A DNA stretch of 64,000 bases from contig NZ_JAKRKC020000002.1 in NCBI RefSeq assembly GCF_022664455.2, positions 2,046,001-2,110,000 of the forward strand, given 5' to 3'. Shown here piece after piece: positions 56,901 through 64,000 of the stretch. The notes under the pieces were generated by a model that ran no database searches, was not told where the DNA came from, and worked only from the letters and a program-made list of their open reading frames with translations. Origin of the DNA: Actinomadura luzonensis. GTDB taxonomy: Bacteria > Actinomycetota > Actinomycetes > Streptosporangiales > Streptosporangiaceae. Numbering within the stretch: position 1 is the first letter of the stretch; every line of letters begins with the position of its first letter. The position numbers were made by a program, and so were the translations under genes.

Positions 56901-59900
56901 GACGCTGCTGCTGTACGACGCGCAGGCGGTGCCCTACGACGAGGCCACCGGCCGCTGGTCGCCGCCGCGCCCGCTCGACCGGATCTGGCGCGGCCTCGGC
57001 ACGGGGCTGCGCACCGCGTTCACGGCCGCCGACGGCACGACCTACTTCTTCCTCGCCGACCGGTACGCCCGGTTCGACCCCGACCGTGTGCTGTCCCCGT
57101 TCGCCCCGATCCGCGAGCGGTGGGGACACACCCCGAACCCGTTCGCGCCCGACGCCGGCGCCGCCCGCGTGGACGCGGCCGTGGTGGTGCGCGGCGGGAC
57201 GACGTACCTGTTCTCCGGCGACCGCTACGTCCGCTACAGCGGCCCCGACTACCGCTACGTGGACGAGGGCTACCCGAAGCGGATCGTCGGCGGGCTGCGG
57301 CGGGAGCCGGCGTTCGTGAACCTGCCGGAGTCGTTCGACGAGGAGGTCGCCGGGCGGCTGGAGGCCGGCCAGGCGCGGGCGCTGGACGCGGTGCTCTGCG
57401 ACGACCGCACCGCCTACCTGTTCACCGGCGACGCCTGCCACGCGGTCTCGCGCGAGCTGACGGCCACGTACGAGCTGGCCCGGCTCGGCCGGGTCCGCAA
57501 CGCGCTCGCCGAGCGGCGGCGGGTGGACGCCGCCCTGGTCGCGGACGGGCGCACCTACCTGTTCTCCGGCGACCAGTACCTCCGCTACTCCACCCCCGGC
57601 CAGGAGCACTGCGACGACGGCCACCCGCGCGAGATCGCCGCCGCGCTGCCCGCCGAGCTGGGCCTGCCCGAGCTGCCCGCCCCGTTCGGGTACGGCCTGG
57701 ACGCCGCCTTCCGCGCCCCCAGCGGCGAGATCCACCTGTTCAGCGGCCCCCTCCACCTCGGCGGCGGCCAACCGGGACCGGGTCCGATCGCCGGCGTCTG
57801 GGGACGGGTGCGCAACGCCTTCGCCGACGCGGGCGGCTCCGACCTGGACGCCGCCTTCGTCGCGCCCACCGGCGAGCTGTACGCCTTCAAGGGCGGCCAG
57901 TACGTCCGCTACCCGCCCGGCGACCCGCTCCGCGCCGAGGAGGGCTGCCCGCGCGCGGTCACGGCCGGCTTCGGCGGGCTGCCGCCCGGCTTCGCGGCGG
58001 GCCCGGACGCCGCCTTCGTCTTCGAAGGGGCGACGTACCTGCTCAAGGGCGACCAGTACGTGCGCTACCCGGACGCCTCCTACGCCCGCCCGGACCGCAC
58101 CTTCCCCCGGCCCTTCCGCGACCGCTGGGCGGCGAGCGCCGACTACCGGCTGGCCGACGTGCACACCATCGCGCGCTTCGCCGAGCTGGCGAGGGCCCGG
58201 CCGGGGCTGGCCGCGTTCCTGCTGACCGGCGCGCGCGAGGTGCCCGACCCGTACGCGACGCTGTCGGAGCTGTTCGGCTGGGACGCGGGCGAGGTGCGCT
58301 GGGCCCGCCGCCACGGCGGCCTGCTCACCCCGGTCACGGACGAGGAGGAGCGCTTCGAGATCGAGTTCGTGCTGCGCCTGGCCGAGGTGTTCGCGGCCGC
58401 CGACCGGCTGGCCGCCGCGCCGTCCATGCTGCACGACCGGGTGTGGGCGCCCGCGTACGGGCCGGACGGCTCGCCGGCGGCCGCCGCCGACGCCCTGTAC
58501 GAGCTGCTGCGCCGCGCCCACCCCGGCGACTGGCCCGCGCTCGCCGCGCGCCTCGGCGACGAGCTGAACCTGCGGCGGCGCGACGCCCTCGTGCCCGCCG
58601 TGCTCGCCGTGCGCGGCGGCCCCGCCGACCCTGGCGGGCCGCAGGACGCGCGCGACCTGTACGACCGCCTGCTCCTCGACGTCGGGACCGGCGCCGCCGC
58701 CCGCACCTCGCCGGTCCGCGAGGCCGTCGCCGCCGTCCAGCTCCACCTGCACCGCTACCTGCTCGGCCTGGAGCGGCCGGACCCGCCCGGCGAGAACGGC
58801 GGGGACGGCGGGGACGGCGGGGACGGCGAGGAGACCCGGCGGCGGGTGCGCGCCTGGTGGGCGTGGCTGCGCGACTACCGGCTGTGGGAGGCCAACAGGA
58901 AGGTCTTCCTCTACCCGGAGAACTACGTCCGGCCGGAGCTCCGCCCGGGTAGGACGCCCGCCTTCCGCGCCCTGGAGAACGACCTGCTCCAGGGTGAGAT
59001 CACCGAGGAGGCCGCCCAGCGCGCCTACAAGCGCTACCTCGACGAGTACACCGAGGTCTCCCGCCTGGCCATCGCCGGCGGCTACGTCTACCGCGAGGAC
59101 GGCGCGCCCGCCGGCGCCCGCAAGCTCGTCCTGTTCGGCCGCACCCGCACCGAGCCGCGCCGCTACTACCACCGGATGGCCGCCTTCCGCGACGACGGCC
59201 GCCTGTCCGCGACCTGGGAGCCCTGGTCGAAGGTGGACGTGCAGATCGACGCCGACCTGGTGGACCCGGTGCACGCGTTCGGCCGGATCTTCGTGTTCTG
59301 GACCGTGCTGGACACCGTGCCCCCCGAGCGGACGTCGAGCACCACCATCACCACCCGCCCCGAGGGCGCGGGCCAGCGCGTCTCCGCGCCGCCGCTCACC
59401 TACCGCGTCAAGATCTACTACTCCTTCCGCAACCTCGACGGCGCGTGGGTGCCCGCCCAGCTCCTCCCGCTGGACGAGCGCGCCGCCGCCCCCGTCTCCG
59501 ACGTGCGGCTGTACGTGCAGGCCACGCGGACGGTCCCCGGCGGCCCGCCGGGACGGCACGACGCGATCCTCGTCACCTGCTCCTACACCGTGCACCCGCC
59601 CGACGGACGGCCGCGGCCCGTCCACTCCGGCATCACGCTCACCCCCGAGCTGTACGCCGTCCGCGCCGACGACGTGCCCCCGCCGCCGCGCGCCGCCCGC
59701 CTGGACCGGATCTTCGCCGAGCCCGACGCCGGTCTCGTCCCCGACGCCGCCGTGGTCCGGCTCAACATGCCCGCCGACAGCCAGGACGGCCCCTGGATCA
59801 GCGTGGACCACAAGGGCGGCAGCTTCCTGTGCCGCCCCGTCCTGCCCGCCGACGCCGCCGCGCCCGAGCTGCCGCTGCGCGGCAACCCCGACAACCTGCC

Positions 59901-62900
59901 GGTCGCCCGCGTCACGGCCGCCGCCGAGCTGCCCGACGGCACCCGCTGCTTCTTCGACGACCGGGGCCGCTACCTCGTCGTCGCCCCCGGTCAGCGGGCC
60001 GCCGACGCCGCCTGGGCCGACACCGCCTCCCGCTGGGGCCTGGCCGGCACGCCGCTGTACCGCGGCGGGCAGGTGGACGCGGCGCTGGTCCGCCAGGACC
60101 ACACGTACCTGTTCGCCGGGCCGCTCTACTACCGCTACACCGGCCCGCCGTTCGGCGAGCTGGACGCCGGCTACCCCCGGCCGCTCGCCGGCAACGCGGA
60201 GAACCTGCCCCGCTGGGACCGCGTCGACGCCGCCTGCACCGCGCCCGACGGCACCGAGATCTTCCACTCCCGCGAGCACGGCACCGTCCGCTCGCCCGCC
60301 CTCGACCGGCCGGGGCCGCCCGGCTGGGGCCTGCCCGACGACACGGCGATCGACGCCCTGCTCGTGCTGAAGAGACGCCTGTACGTGTTCACCGGCGACT
60401 CCTACCTGCGCGTCAGCGGCGACGCCGGCCCCGACCCCGGCTACCCCAAGCCGCTGGCCGGCAACAAGGAGGGGCTGCCGCAGTCCGGGCCGGTGCGCGC
60501 GCCGTTCCCGGCCGGCGACGGCGCCTGCTTCTTCGACACCGCGGCCGGCACCTGGTCCGGGCCCGGCGGCTCCGGCCCGATCCGCGCCCTCGGCCTGGTC
60601 CGCGAGGGCGCGCTCGGCGCGGTGGACGCCGCCTACGTCGCCGCCGGCGCGCTGTACCTGACCAGCGGCGCCCGGATCGTCCGCTACACCCTCGACGGAT
60701 CGGCCGTGCCGGACGTCGCCGACGACGGCTACCCCGCGCCGCTGTCCGGCCCGATCGACGCCGTGATCGTCCGCAACGAGGTCCGCTACGCCTTCCGCGG
60801 CGCGGACTACGCCGCCTTCGGCCCCGCCCCCGAGCCCGGGCCCGGCCCGCTCGACCTCGCCCCGGTCGCCGGGAACTGGGCGGGCCTGCCCGACGGCTTC
60901 GCCGGCCGCCGCACCGCGGCGCTCGACGGCGGCGACCTCTACCTGTTCCTCGGCGACACCTACGTCAAGTACGCCCGCGACGCCGGCGACCGGCAGGCGC
61001 AGCGCCCCTACGAGTACGCCGGCCTGCCGCACCAGGTGGTCCGCCTCACCTCCAGCACCGCCTACCGGCTCAACCGGGCGCTGCTGGTCGGCGGCGTGCC
61101 CGCGCTGCTGTCCCCGGAGACGCAGGAGAGCGACGAGCTGCCCGCCTTCGGCACCGGCGAGTCGTCGGCGACCGTCATCCGGGTGCGTGACGCCGTCGCC
61201 CACGCCGGCCTGCCCGACAGCTCCCACCTGGACTTCCAGAGCGCCAACGGCGGCTACTACTGGGAGATCTTCTTCCACGCGCCGATGCTCATCGCCCAGG
61301 CGCTCAACGCCGCCCAGCGCCACGAGGACGCCCGCCGCTGGCACGACTACGTCTTCGACCCCACCCAGGCCGCCCGCTACTGGCGCTTCCTGCCGTTCCT
61401 CGCCATGGACGTGGCCGCGCTCGCCGGGGCGATCCGCGCCGCCCTGGACCGGCTCGGCGACGGCGGCGCCGCCCTGGCCGCCGCGCTCGCGCCGGTGCTC
61501 GCCACGCTGGACCGGCTCGTGCCCGCCTTCCGCGGCCTGGAAGAGCTGTCCGGCGAGGACGAGGCCGTGCTCGCCGGCTACGAGAGCACCGGCCTCGCCG
61601 CGGTCCGCCAGGCCCTCGCCGAGGCCGGCGGCGACGCCGCCCTGCGGGCCGGGCTGGGCGAGCTGGTCGAGCTGGTCGCCCGGCTGGGCCGCCAGCACGC
61701 GCTGGCGGGGGACCGGCGGCGGCTGCTGGAGGCGTACCTGGAGGACCCGTTCGACCCGCACGCCATCGCCGCGCTGCGGCCGCTCGCCTACCGGCGGGCC
61801 GTCGTCATGGCGTACGTGGACAACCTGCTCGACTGGGGGGACACGCTGTTCCGCCGGTTCACCGCCGAGAGCGTCGACGAGGCCAGGCTGCTCTACGTCC
61901 TCGCCCAGGACCTGCTCGGCCCGCGTCCCGGGCGGATCGGGCCGCGCGCCCTGCCTCCGGCCACCGGCTACGCGGGCCTCGCCGTGGACGGCGCCGGGCT
62001 CGACGCCGAGCGGGCCGAGCTGACCAGGGACGGCCTGCTGCTCCAGGGCCCCGGCGAGGTCCACCGGGGCGTCGCCGACCCCTACTTCCACGTCCCCGGC
62101 AACGAGGTGTTCGCCGGCTACTGGGACCGCGTCGAGGACCGGCTGCGCAAGATCAGGCAGTCGCTGGACATCATGGGCGTGGGCCGGCCGGTGCCGCTGT
62201 TCGAGCCGCCCGCCGACGTGGCCGCGCTGGTGGCCGGGACGGCGGCGGGGCTGCCCGCCGCGCAGGTCGCCGCCGCGCAGGCCGCGCCGGTGCCGCACTA
62301 CCGCTTCGGCTACCTGTTCAGGAAGGCGCAGGACGTCGTGGACCAGGTGCGCCGCCTGGGCTCCGACCTGCTGTCGGTGCTGGAGCGGCGCGACGCCGAA
62401 CAGCTCGCCCTGCTGCAGAACCGGCAGGAGAGCGGCGTGCTCCAGCTCACCCGCGCCGTCAAGGAGGCGCAGGTCCAGGCGGCCGCCGAGGGCGTGCGCG
62501 AGCTCCAGGCCGCCCGCCAGGGCGCCGAGCAGCGGGTGCAGCACTACGACATGCTGCTGACCGACGGCATGTCGCCGCTCCAGCTCGCCCGCCTGGAGCT
62601 GCTCGGGCTGAGCGCGACCGCGCACTTCACCGCCAGCGGGCTGAAGATCGGCTCGGCCATCGCGCTCGGGCTGCCGCAGGCGCTGATCGGGCCGTTCATC
62701 GCCGGGACCGAGTTCGGCGGCAAGCAGGTCGGGTCCTCGCTCGACAAGGGCGCCGACGTCACCAACCTGGTCGGCGAAGGGCTCAGCACGCTCGGCGAGG
62801 CGCTGGCGCTGCGCTCCGACTTCGAGCGCACCGTCCAGGAGTGGACGCTCCAGCTCGCCCTCGCCAGGAGCGACGCCGAGCAGCTGGACCACCAGCTCGC

Positions 62901-64000
62901 CGCCGCGCGGCAGCAGCTCGCCGCCGCCCAGCAGGACCTGCGGGTGCTCCAGCAGGAGACGGCCAACGCCGAGGAGATCGGCAGGTTCCTCAAGGACAAG
63001 TTCGGCAGCGCCCAGCTCTACCAGTGGATGGCGGGCCGGCTGACCGGCGTGTACGCCCAGGCCGCCACCCTGGCCTGGGAGCTGGCCAGGTCCGCCGAGC
63101 GCGCCTACCAGTACGAGCGGGGCGACCTGACCGCCTTCATCCGGCCGTCGTACACCGACGGCGGGCACCAGGGCCTGCTTGCGGGCGAGGCGCTGGCGCT
63201 CGACCTGGAACGCCTCGGCAAGGCGTACGCCGAGAGCGACCGGCGCGGCCTGGAGATCGTGAAGAAGGTGTCGCTGCTCGGCCTCGACCCGCTCGCCCTG
63301 CTCACCCTCAGGGACACCGGGACGTGCGAGTTCGCCTTCACCGAGGCGTTGTTCGACCGCGACTTCCCCGGCCACTACCGGCGGCGGCTGCGCACCCTGT
63401 CGGTGGCCTTCCTGACCGCCGACGGGCCGGTGGGCCACTACGCCACGCTCACCCAGCTCGACGGCAAGACCGTGCTGGAGCCCGACCCGAGGGCCGTGCG
63501 GTTCCTGCTCGACCCGAAGGGCGCGCCGCCGTCCTCGCTGCGCGCCGACTGGCGGGGCGGGCAGCAGATCGCGCTGTCCGACCTGGAGGAGTACCGCGAC
63601 AACAACGGCCTGTTCGAGCTGCGCCTGGACGACGAGAGGTATCTGCCGTTCGAGGGGTCGGGGGCGGTCTCGCGCTGGCGGCTGGCGTTGTCGGCCCGCT
63701 CCGCGCCCGCGCTGCGCGACGTGGTGATCACCGTCAAGTACGAGGCCATCCAGGGCGGGGACGCCTTCGCCGGCGCGGTCAGGGGGATGCTGAAGCCGTA
63801 CCCGGCGGCCCGCCACCTCGACGTGGCGGACGTCTTCCCCGACCTGTGGGAGGCGTTCACCGGCGACGACGGCGCCGCCGAGCTGACCCTGCCGCTGACG
63901 GCCGCGATGCTGCCCGGCCTCAGCGGCCGGCAGATCACCGGCCTCGCCGCCCTCTACGACCCGCCCGGCGTCGCGGCCCGCTTCCTCGTCGGGGGCGACC
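50959..64000 (+). CDS. Giant Tc-toxin A subunit (TcA) with hemopexin-like propellers (3' end outside window)
   Basis: One frame with no stop from GTG 50959 (AGGAGGGGG 5 nt upstream; ATG 50929 is a weaker choice) to the right edge, at least 4347 codons. N-terminus: SVLSPAAYLVELLRLAE and RRPDLRDVVLDGDHTFTEVPYLDVVNG, the VRP1/TcA signature, with further helical repeats to about residue 1080. About 20 hemopexin-like repeats (VDAAF..DGRTYLFSGDQYVRYSG) at about 1080-2385, then the ABC-toxin/neuraminidase-like segment (YRLWEANRKVFLYPENYVRPELR, about 2630-3010), a second block of 6-7 repeats (about 3030-3350), the shaft region (YVDNLLDWGDTLFRRFTAES; coiled coil about 3790-4030) and the TcB-binding end (DRDFPGHYRRRLRTLSV, about 4113 on). 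No signal peptide. Ordinary TcA proteins have about 2300-2500 residues. Confidence 0.93.
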   Translation, partial: MRSDEGLPDHRRLFGDVDAGEGDAGRSVLSPAAYLVELLRLAEAAGLGPALLERRPDLRDVVLDGDHTFTEVPYLDVVNGALERLLGEDPDGTLRGLRHPFGLPFSLHDARFRRYLSEAGVAPEELYRLFAEPVDDDVAARERLGLTAADAGLIVTPVADEAGLREAYGLAPGEPLDALQDVPRFLAATGLDAAGLRALLLGDGLRPAAGLFVHQGEPVAVAPDERRLVLGDGTRPVPPEWYDRAARLVRLALRTGLPLPDLDLVVTACAGGRLDAAALRALAVAVRLRDEHGLTLAEVCRLVAPLRPDGLDLLPEPSGDVLAPHQGDYRAALARALGLTPAELAEIVTRYRRRYDALEPSPFDRGGLGTPALALLWRAGRLAGLLGLPVGELFDLVEALEHDPSLRRYGTFGVLGGAGAETADCYRVLEAGDPAASLWLVQTLSAVAAWMQGAGFTTGDLAALLGSGPDDADLLPVVSGVPARLAPVALTPESLRSGRFGARAAAVLHDVLTAYDDGVVSPREPRLLRLEETRVRAAAYDAVTDLGVLVQEDFLGLGLEERLAAKVHGALVRRGVVRDGLLDPGRLRDDLGGGGYAAVREPLFKLIGTLINGEAVLYPSDLGALADLDEGRRAELYDNLVFNGYLDPDGTLRRPEFFADHDNLAGFQVDADLADVTPAALAVLRDRIARYRAEPLELDPAIFDGLRLGEARLGRLAESLRFNGYLAQDGTYADKAALEALEPDAFGLAVEFYPHRREILEAMRGQVAAFRRGLYAVTPADFAEAADEAMAGRVLDALAGYLREGRVADETLFDGPAAGRAGGSKGEATDGADGADGADATDGADGVDLGPWFTPAERAVIVARVAEVLADQRPYRLDPRALAALGFTPDERDGLVAMLTSRGDLTPALAVPLDRLAYFADPGNAPGYRLPGLEDYGEELFDLLRAAAVELTAALAEIGDRLAELAAAQRAALAEALGDALGVPAATAGAIAEGVTGGPDQALDVLAGPLLEAADDGGLRAVPADPHLRAALRRVRRFALLAAKLGLDATGTGVAFQDQDLAGKFPEPLAAPPGVERFDALLAGRDGLIHAFAGAFCWTYAAGTYEPAGSRPVPLAALSPHFAGFTRVDAAFALPDGTEWIVGRGGDGRSHAFTRPPGELRWAAREQVWGAVRNAFDDASRVDAAFADADGRVYLFRGDQYVRYSGPGYDHADEGYPRPVAEWWEDRGGVLPPAFRAGVDAAFQAPDGGTHVFAGERWLATGGADRPPDADRALDAARPLDAARPIGERWGRVRNAFDGAARVDAACADGPSCLLFAGDQVVACSGALEDPGLRADAGHPRLVTSRFPGLPAGFERDLDAAFTAADGVTHLFRNGLTVALTGGTPEQPVPVAERWGLVRPLFDGGVDAAFAGLDGRTYVFAGDRYVRYSGGDYTYADLGYPRSIAGDWGGLDRVDAAFVMDGGTYLFGQGGLLFELPPEEDVGEEAGRPSPALRRRLADHGLTASAVEPAEEGEWRVTTLEDVVVVLRRDAAGLRARADGPFYVRYSTRDYTRPDDGYPKPLSGNWWNLPDGLEFGPVDAVFTGADGRTYLFSGERFVAHDNRLRWWSEPRTLREGWASLPFARVDAAFTGVDGRTYVFSGDRYVRYSGGDLTRVDDGHPASVPAHWGRVPSNLARTGTVDAALVADGRTYLFSGDQYVRYTGQDYAHVEDGYPRALSELRHEPGLGALDVPLDGVDAAYADRRTAYLFRGGRWHAVSQEAYRRYADLGPVRCAFSEDGRPVVERESGWARRSALEGVQAAEAPYLPRVLREVPDAYRSGLDAVLPGTDGTTYLFKGASCYDTRLAAEYPLAEEWGRPRNTIYQDNKVDAAFVGRDGRTYLFSGDQYVTYTNADGPADGDPRPIAPDWGGLTAVTLAYVRDGRTYLFEPPAPDGSLRHLVLDGDHYADPGEPRVAGPGFWQVPEEYGLTGPPRAVLAEQGTTLLLYDAQAVPYDEATGRWSPPRPLDRIWRGLGTGLRTAFTAADGTTYFFLADRYARFDPDRVLSPFAPIRERWGHTPNPFAPDAGAARVDAAVVVRGGTTYLFSGDRYVRYSGPDYRYVDEGYPKRIVGGLRREPAFVNLPESFDEEVAGRLEAGQARALDAVLCDDRTAYLFTGDACHAVSRELTATYELARLGRVRNALAERRRVDAALVADGRTYLFSGDQYLRYSTPGQEHCDDGHPREIAAALPAELGLPELPAPFGYGLDAAFRAPSGEIHLFSGPLHLGGGQPGPGPIAGVWGRVRNAFADAGGSDLDAAFVAPTGELYAFKGGQYVRYPPGDPLRAEEGCPRAVTAGFGGLPPGFAAGPDAAFVFEGATYLLKGDQYVRYPDASYARPDRTFPRPFRDRWAASADYRLADVHTIARFAELARARPGLAAFLLTGAREVPDPYATLSELFGWDAGEVRWARRHGGLLTPVTDEEERFEIEFVLRLAEVFAAADRLAAAPSMLHDRVWAPAYGPDGSPAAAADALYELLRRAHPGDWPALAARLGDELNLRRRDALVPAVLAVRGGPADPGGPQDARDLYDRLLLDVGTGAAARTSPVREAVAAVQLHLHRYLLGLERPDPPGENGGDGGDGGDGEETRRRVRAWWAWLRDYRLWEANRKVFLYPENYVRPELRPGRTPAFRALENDLLQGEITEEAAQRAYKRYLDEYTEVSRLAIAGGYVYREDGAPAGARKLVLFGRTRTEPRRYYHRMAAFRDDGRLSATWEPWSKVDVQIDADLVDPVHAFGRIFVFWTVLDTVPPERTSSTTITTRPEGAGQRVSAPPLTYRVKIYYSFRNLDGAWVPAQLLPLDERAAAPVSDVRLYVQATRTVPGGPPGRHDAILVTCSYTVHPPDGRPRPVHSGITLTPELYAVRADDVPPPPRAARLDRIFAEPDAGLVPDAAVVRLNMPADSQDGPWISVDHKGGSFLCRPVLPADAAAPELPLRGNPDNLPVARVTAAAELPDGTRCFFDDRGRYLVVAPGQRAADAAWADTASRWGLAGTPLYRGGQVDAALVRQDHTYLFAGPLYYRYTGPPFGELDAGYPRPLAGNAENLPRWDRVDAACTAPDGTEIFHSREHGTVRSPALDRPGPPGWGLPDDTAIDALLVLKRRLYVFTGDSYLRVSGDAGPDPGYPKPLAGNKEGLPQSGPVRAPFPAGDGACFFDTAAGTWSGPGGSGPIRALGLVREGALGAVDAAYVAAGALYLTSGARIVRYTLDGSAVPDVADDGYPAPLSGPIDAVIVRNEVRYAFRGADYAAFGPAPEPGPGPLDLAPVAGNWAGLPDGFAGRRTAALDGGDLYLFLGDTYVKYARDAGDRQAQRPYEYAGLPHQVVRLTSSTAYRLNRALLVGGVPALLSPETQESDELPAFGTGESSATVIRVRDAVAHAGLPDSSHLDFQSANGGYYWEIFFHAPMLIAQALNAAQRHEDARRWHDYVFDPTQAARYWRFLPFLAMDVAALAGAIRAALDRLGDGGAALAAALAPVLATLDRLVPAFRGLEELSGEDEAVLAGYESTGLAAVRQALAEAGGDAALRAGLGELVELVARLGRQHALAGDRRRLLEAYLEDPFDPHAIAALRPLAYRRAVVMAYVDNLLDWGDTLFRRFTAESVDEARLLYVLAQDLLGPRPGRIGPRALPPATGYAGLAVDGAGLDAERAELTRDGLLLQGPGEVHRGVADPYFHVPGNEVFAGYWDRVEDRLRKIRQSLDIMGVGRPVPLFEPPADVAALVAGTAAGLPAAQVAAAQAAPVPHYRFGYLFRKAQDVVDQVRRLGSDLLSVLERRDAEQLALLQNRQESGVLQLTRAVKEAQVQAAAEGVRELQAARQGAEQRVQHYDMLLTDGMSPLQLARLELLGLSATAHFTASGLKIGSAIALGLPQALIGPFIAGTEFGGKQVGSSLDKGADVTNLVGEGLSTLGEALALRSDFERTVQEWTLQLALARSDAEQLDHQLAAARQQLAAAQQDLRVLQQETANAEEIGRFLKDKFGSAQLYQWMAGRLTGVYAQAATLAWELARSAERAYQYERGDLTAFIRPSYTDGGHQGLLAGEALALDLERLGKAYAESDRRGLEIVKKVSLLGLDPLALLTLRDTGTCEFAFTEALFDRDFPGHYRRRLRTLSVAFLTADGPVGHYATLTQLDGKTVLEPDPRAVRFLLDPKGAPPSSLRADWRGGQQIALSDLEEYRDNNGLFELRLDDERYLPFEGSGAVSRWRLALSARSAPALRDVVITVKYEAIQGGDAFAGAVRGMLKPYPAARHLDVADVFPDLWEAFTGDDGAAELTLPLTAAMLPGLSGRQITGLAALYDPPGVAARFLVGGD

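Noticed and set aside
51678..62023. Several 270-610 codon plus-strand frames inside the toxin region
   Set aside because: They are +1/+2 shadows. The frame from 50959 stays open throughout and carries all the motifs, so no frameshift or split gene is needed.
50833..63816. A 4327-codon open frame on the minus strand opposite the toxin gene
   Set aside because: Its translation is low-complexity Gly/Arg/Val/Gln without domains. It mirrors the codon periodicity of the toxin frame, which itself encodes recognisable domains throughout.

Overview
The window is high-GC DNA (roughly 70-75 % G+C by eye) with strong third-position GC bias, GTG starts, GTGA/ATGA stop-start overlaps, a rare TTA codon in two genes, and many start codons sitting 6-8 nt behind a TANNNT box with no Shine-Dalgarno. 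Gene families (DUF397/XRE pair, AfsR-like BTAD regulator, PASTA-less Ser/Thr kinases, DUF2630, CDP-alcohol phosphotransferase followed by a DUF5941-like membrane protein) point to a filamentous actinomycete. A Streptosporangiales (Nonomuraea-like) host is my guess, not something the sequence proves. No gene-free stretch exceeds 300 bases; the largest is 35297-35511.

Region by region. 1-6536: the 5' part of a small secreted protein, then an AfsR-type regulator divergent from a kinase-TM-WD40 protein, 34 bp apart. 6577-8689: a HATPase / XRE-DUF5753 / DUF397 developmental-regulator module and a Mut7-C RNase-like protein. 8716-14913: an orphan TAXI binding protein, a cupin dioxygenase plus RibD-like reductase pair facing a TetR gene, and an MHS transporter with its two-component system. 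15039-19563: a receptor kinase with an extracellular GH6-like domain that lacks the catalytic acid, a double GNAT protein, DUF2630, and a DDAH-family hydrolase. 19611-21495: leuA with a leaderless leucine-rich leader peptide and a 12-bp-stem terminator. 21549-26109: an efflux/phosphotransferase/TetR operon behind a near-ideal promoter and a 23-bp palindromic operator, ending in a 77-bp tandem duplication. 26138-29908: TetR, YrdB-like protein, epimerase, oxidoreductase, and a secreted serine protease. 29964-33960: formamidase, APC permease, AmiC-like binding protein, and divergent MarR. 34019-39707: glutamate dehydrogenase, PhoD-like phosphatase, and rocD-ddaH-Lrp (arginine/ornithine catabolism). 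39809-44848: a GH1 beta-glucosidase fused in frame to a complete LacI repressor, a coiled-coil membrane protein, and a GH16-CBM6 glucanase controlled by twin LacI-type operators. 44961-49181: a lipoprotein/coiled-coil pair of unknown role and the CDP-alcohol phosphotransferase pair. 49333-50840: recO-uppS. 50959 to the right edge: one uninterrupted frame of at least 4347 codons encoding a giant Tc-toxin A subunit carrying more than 20 hemopexin-like repeats. It has no stop inside the window.

How they fit together: several blocks look like self-contained sense-and-respond units. Glucan degradation is represented by GH16 (secreted), GH1-LacI (intracellular) and a GH6-like receptor kinase. Nitrogen scavenging is represented by formamide/amide uptake and hydrolysis, rocD-ddaH-Lrp and glutamate dehydrogenase, all within 10 kb. 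The toxin gene is the most striking accessory element and sits directly behind housekeeping recO-uppS.
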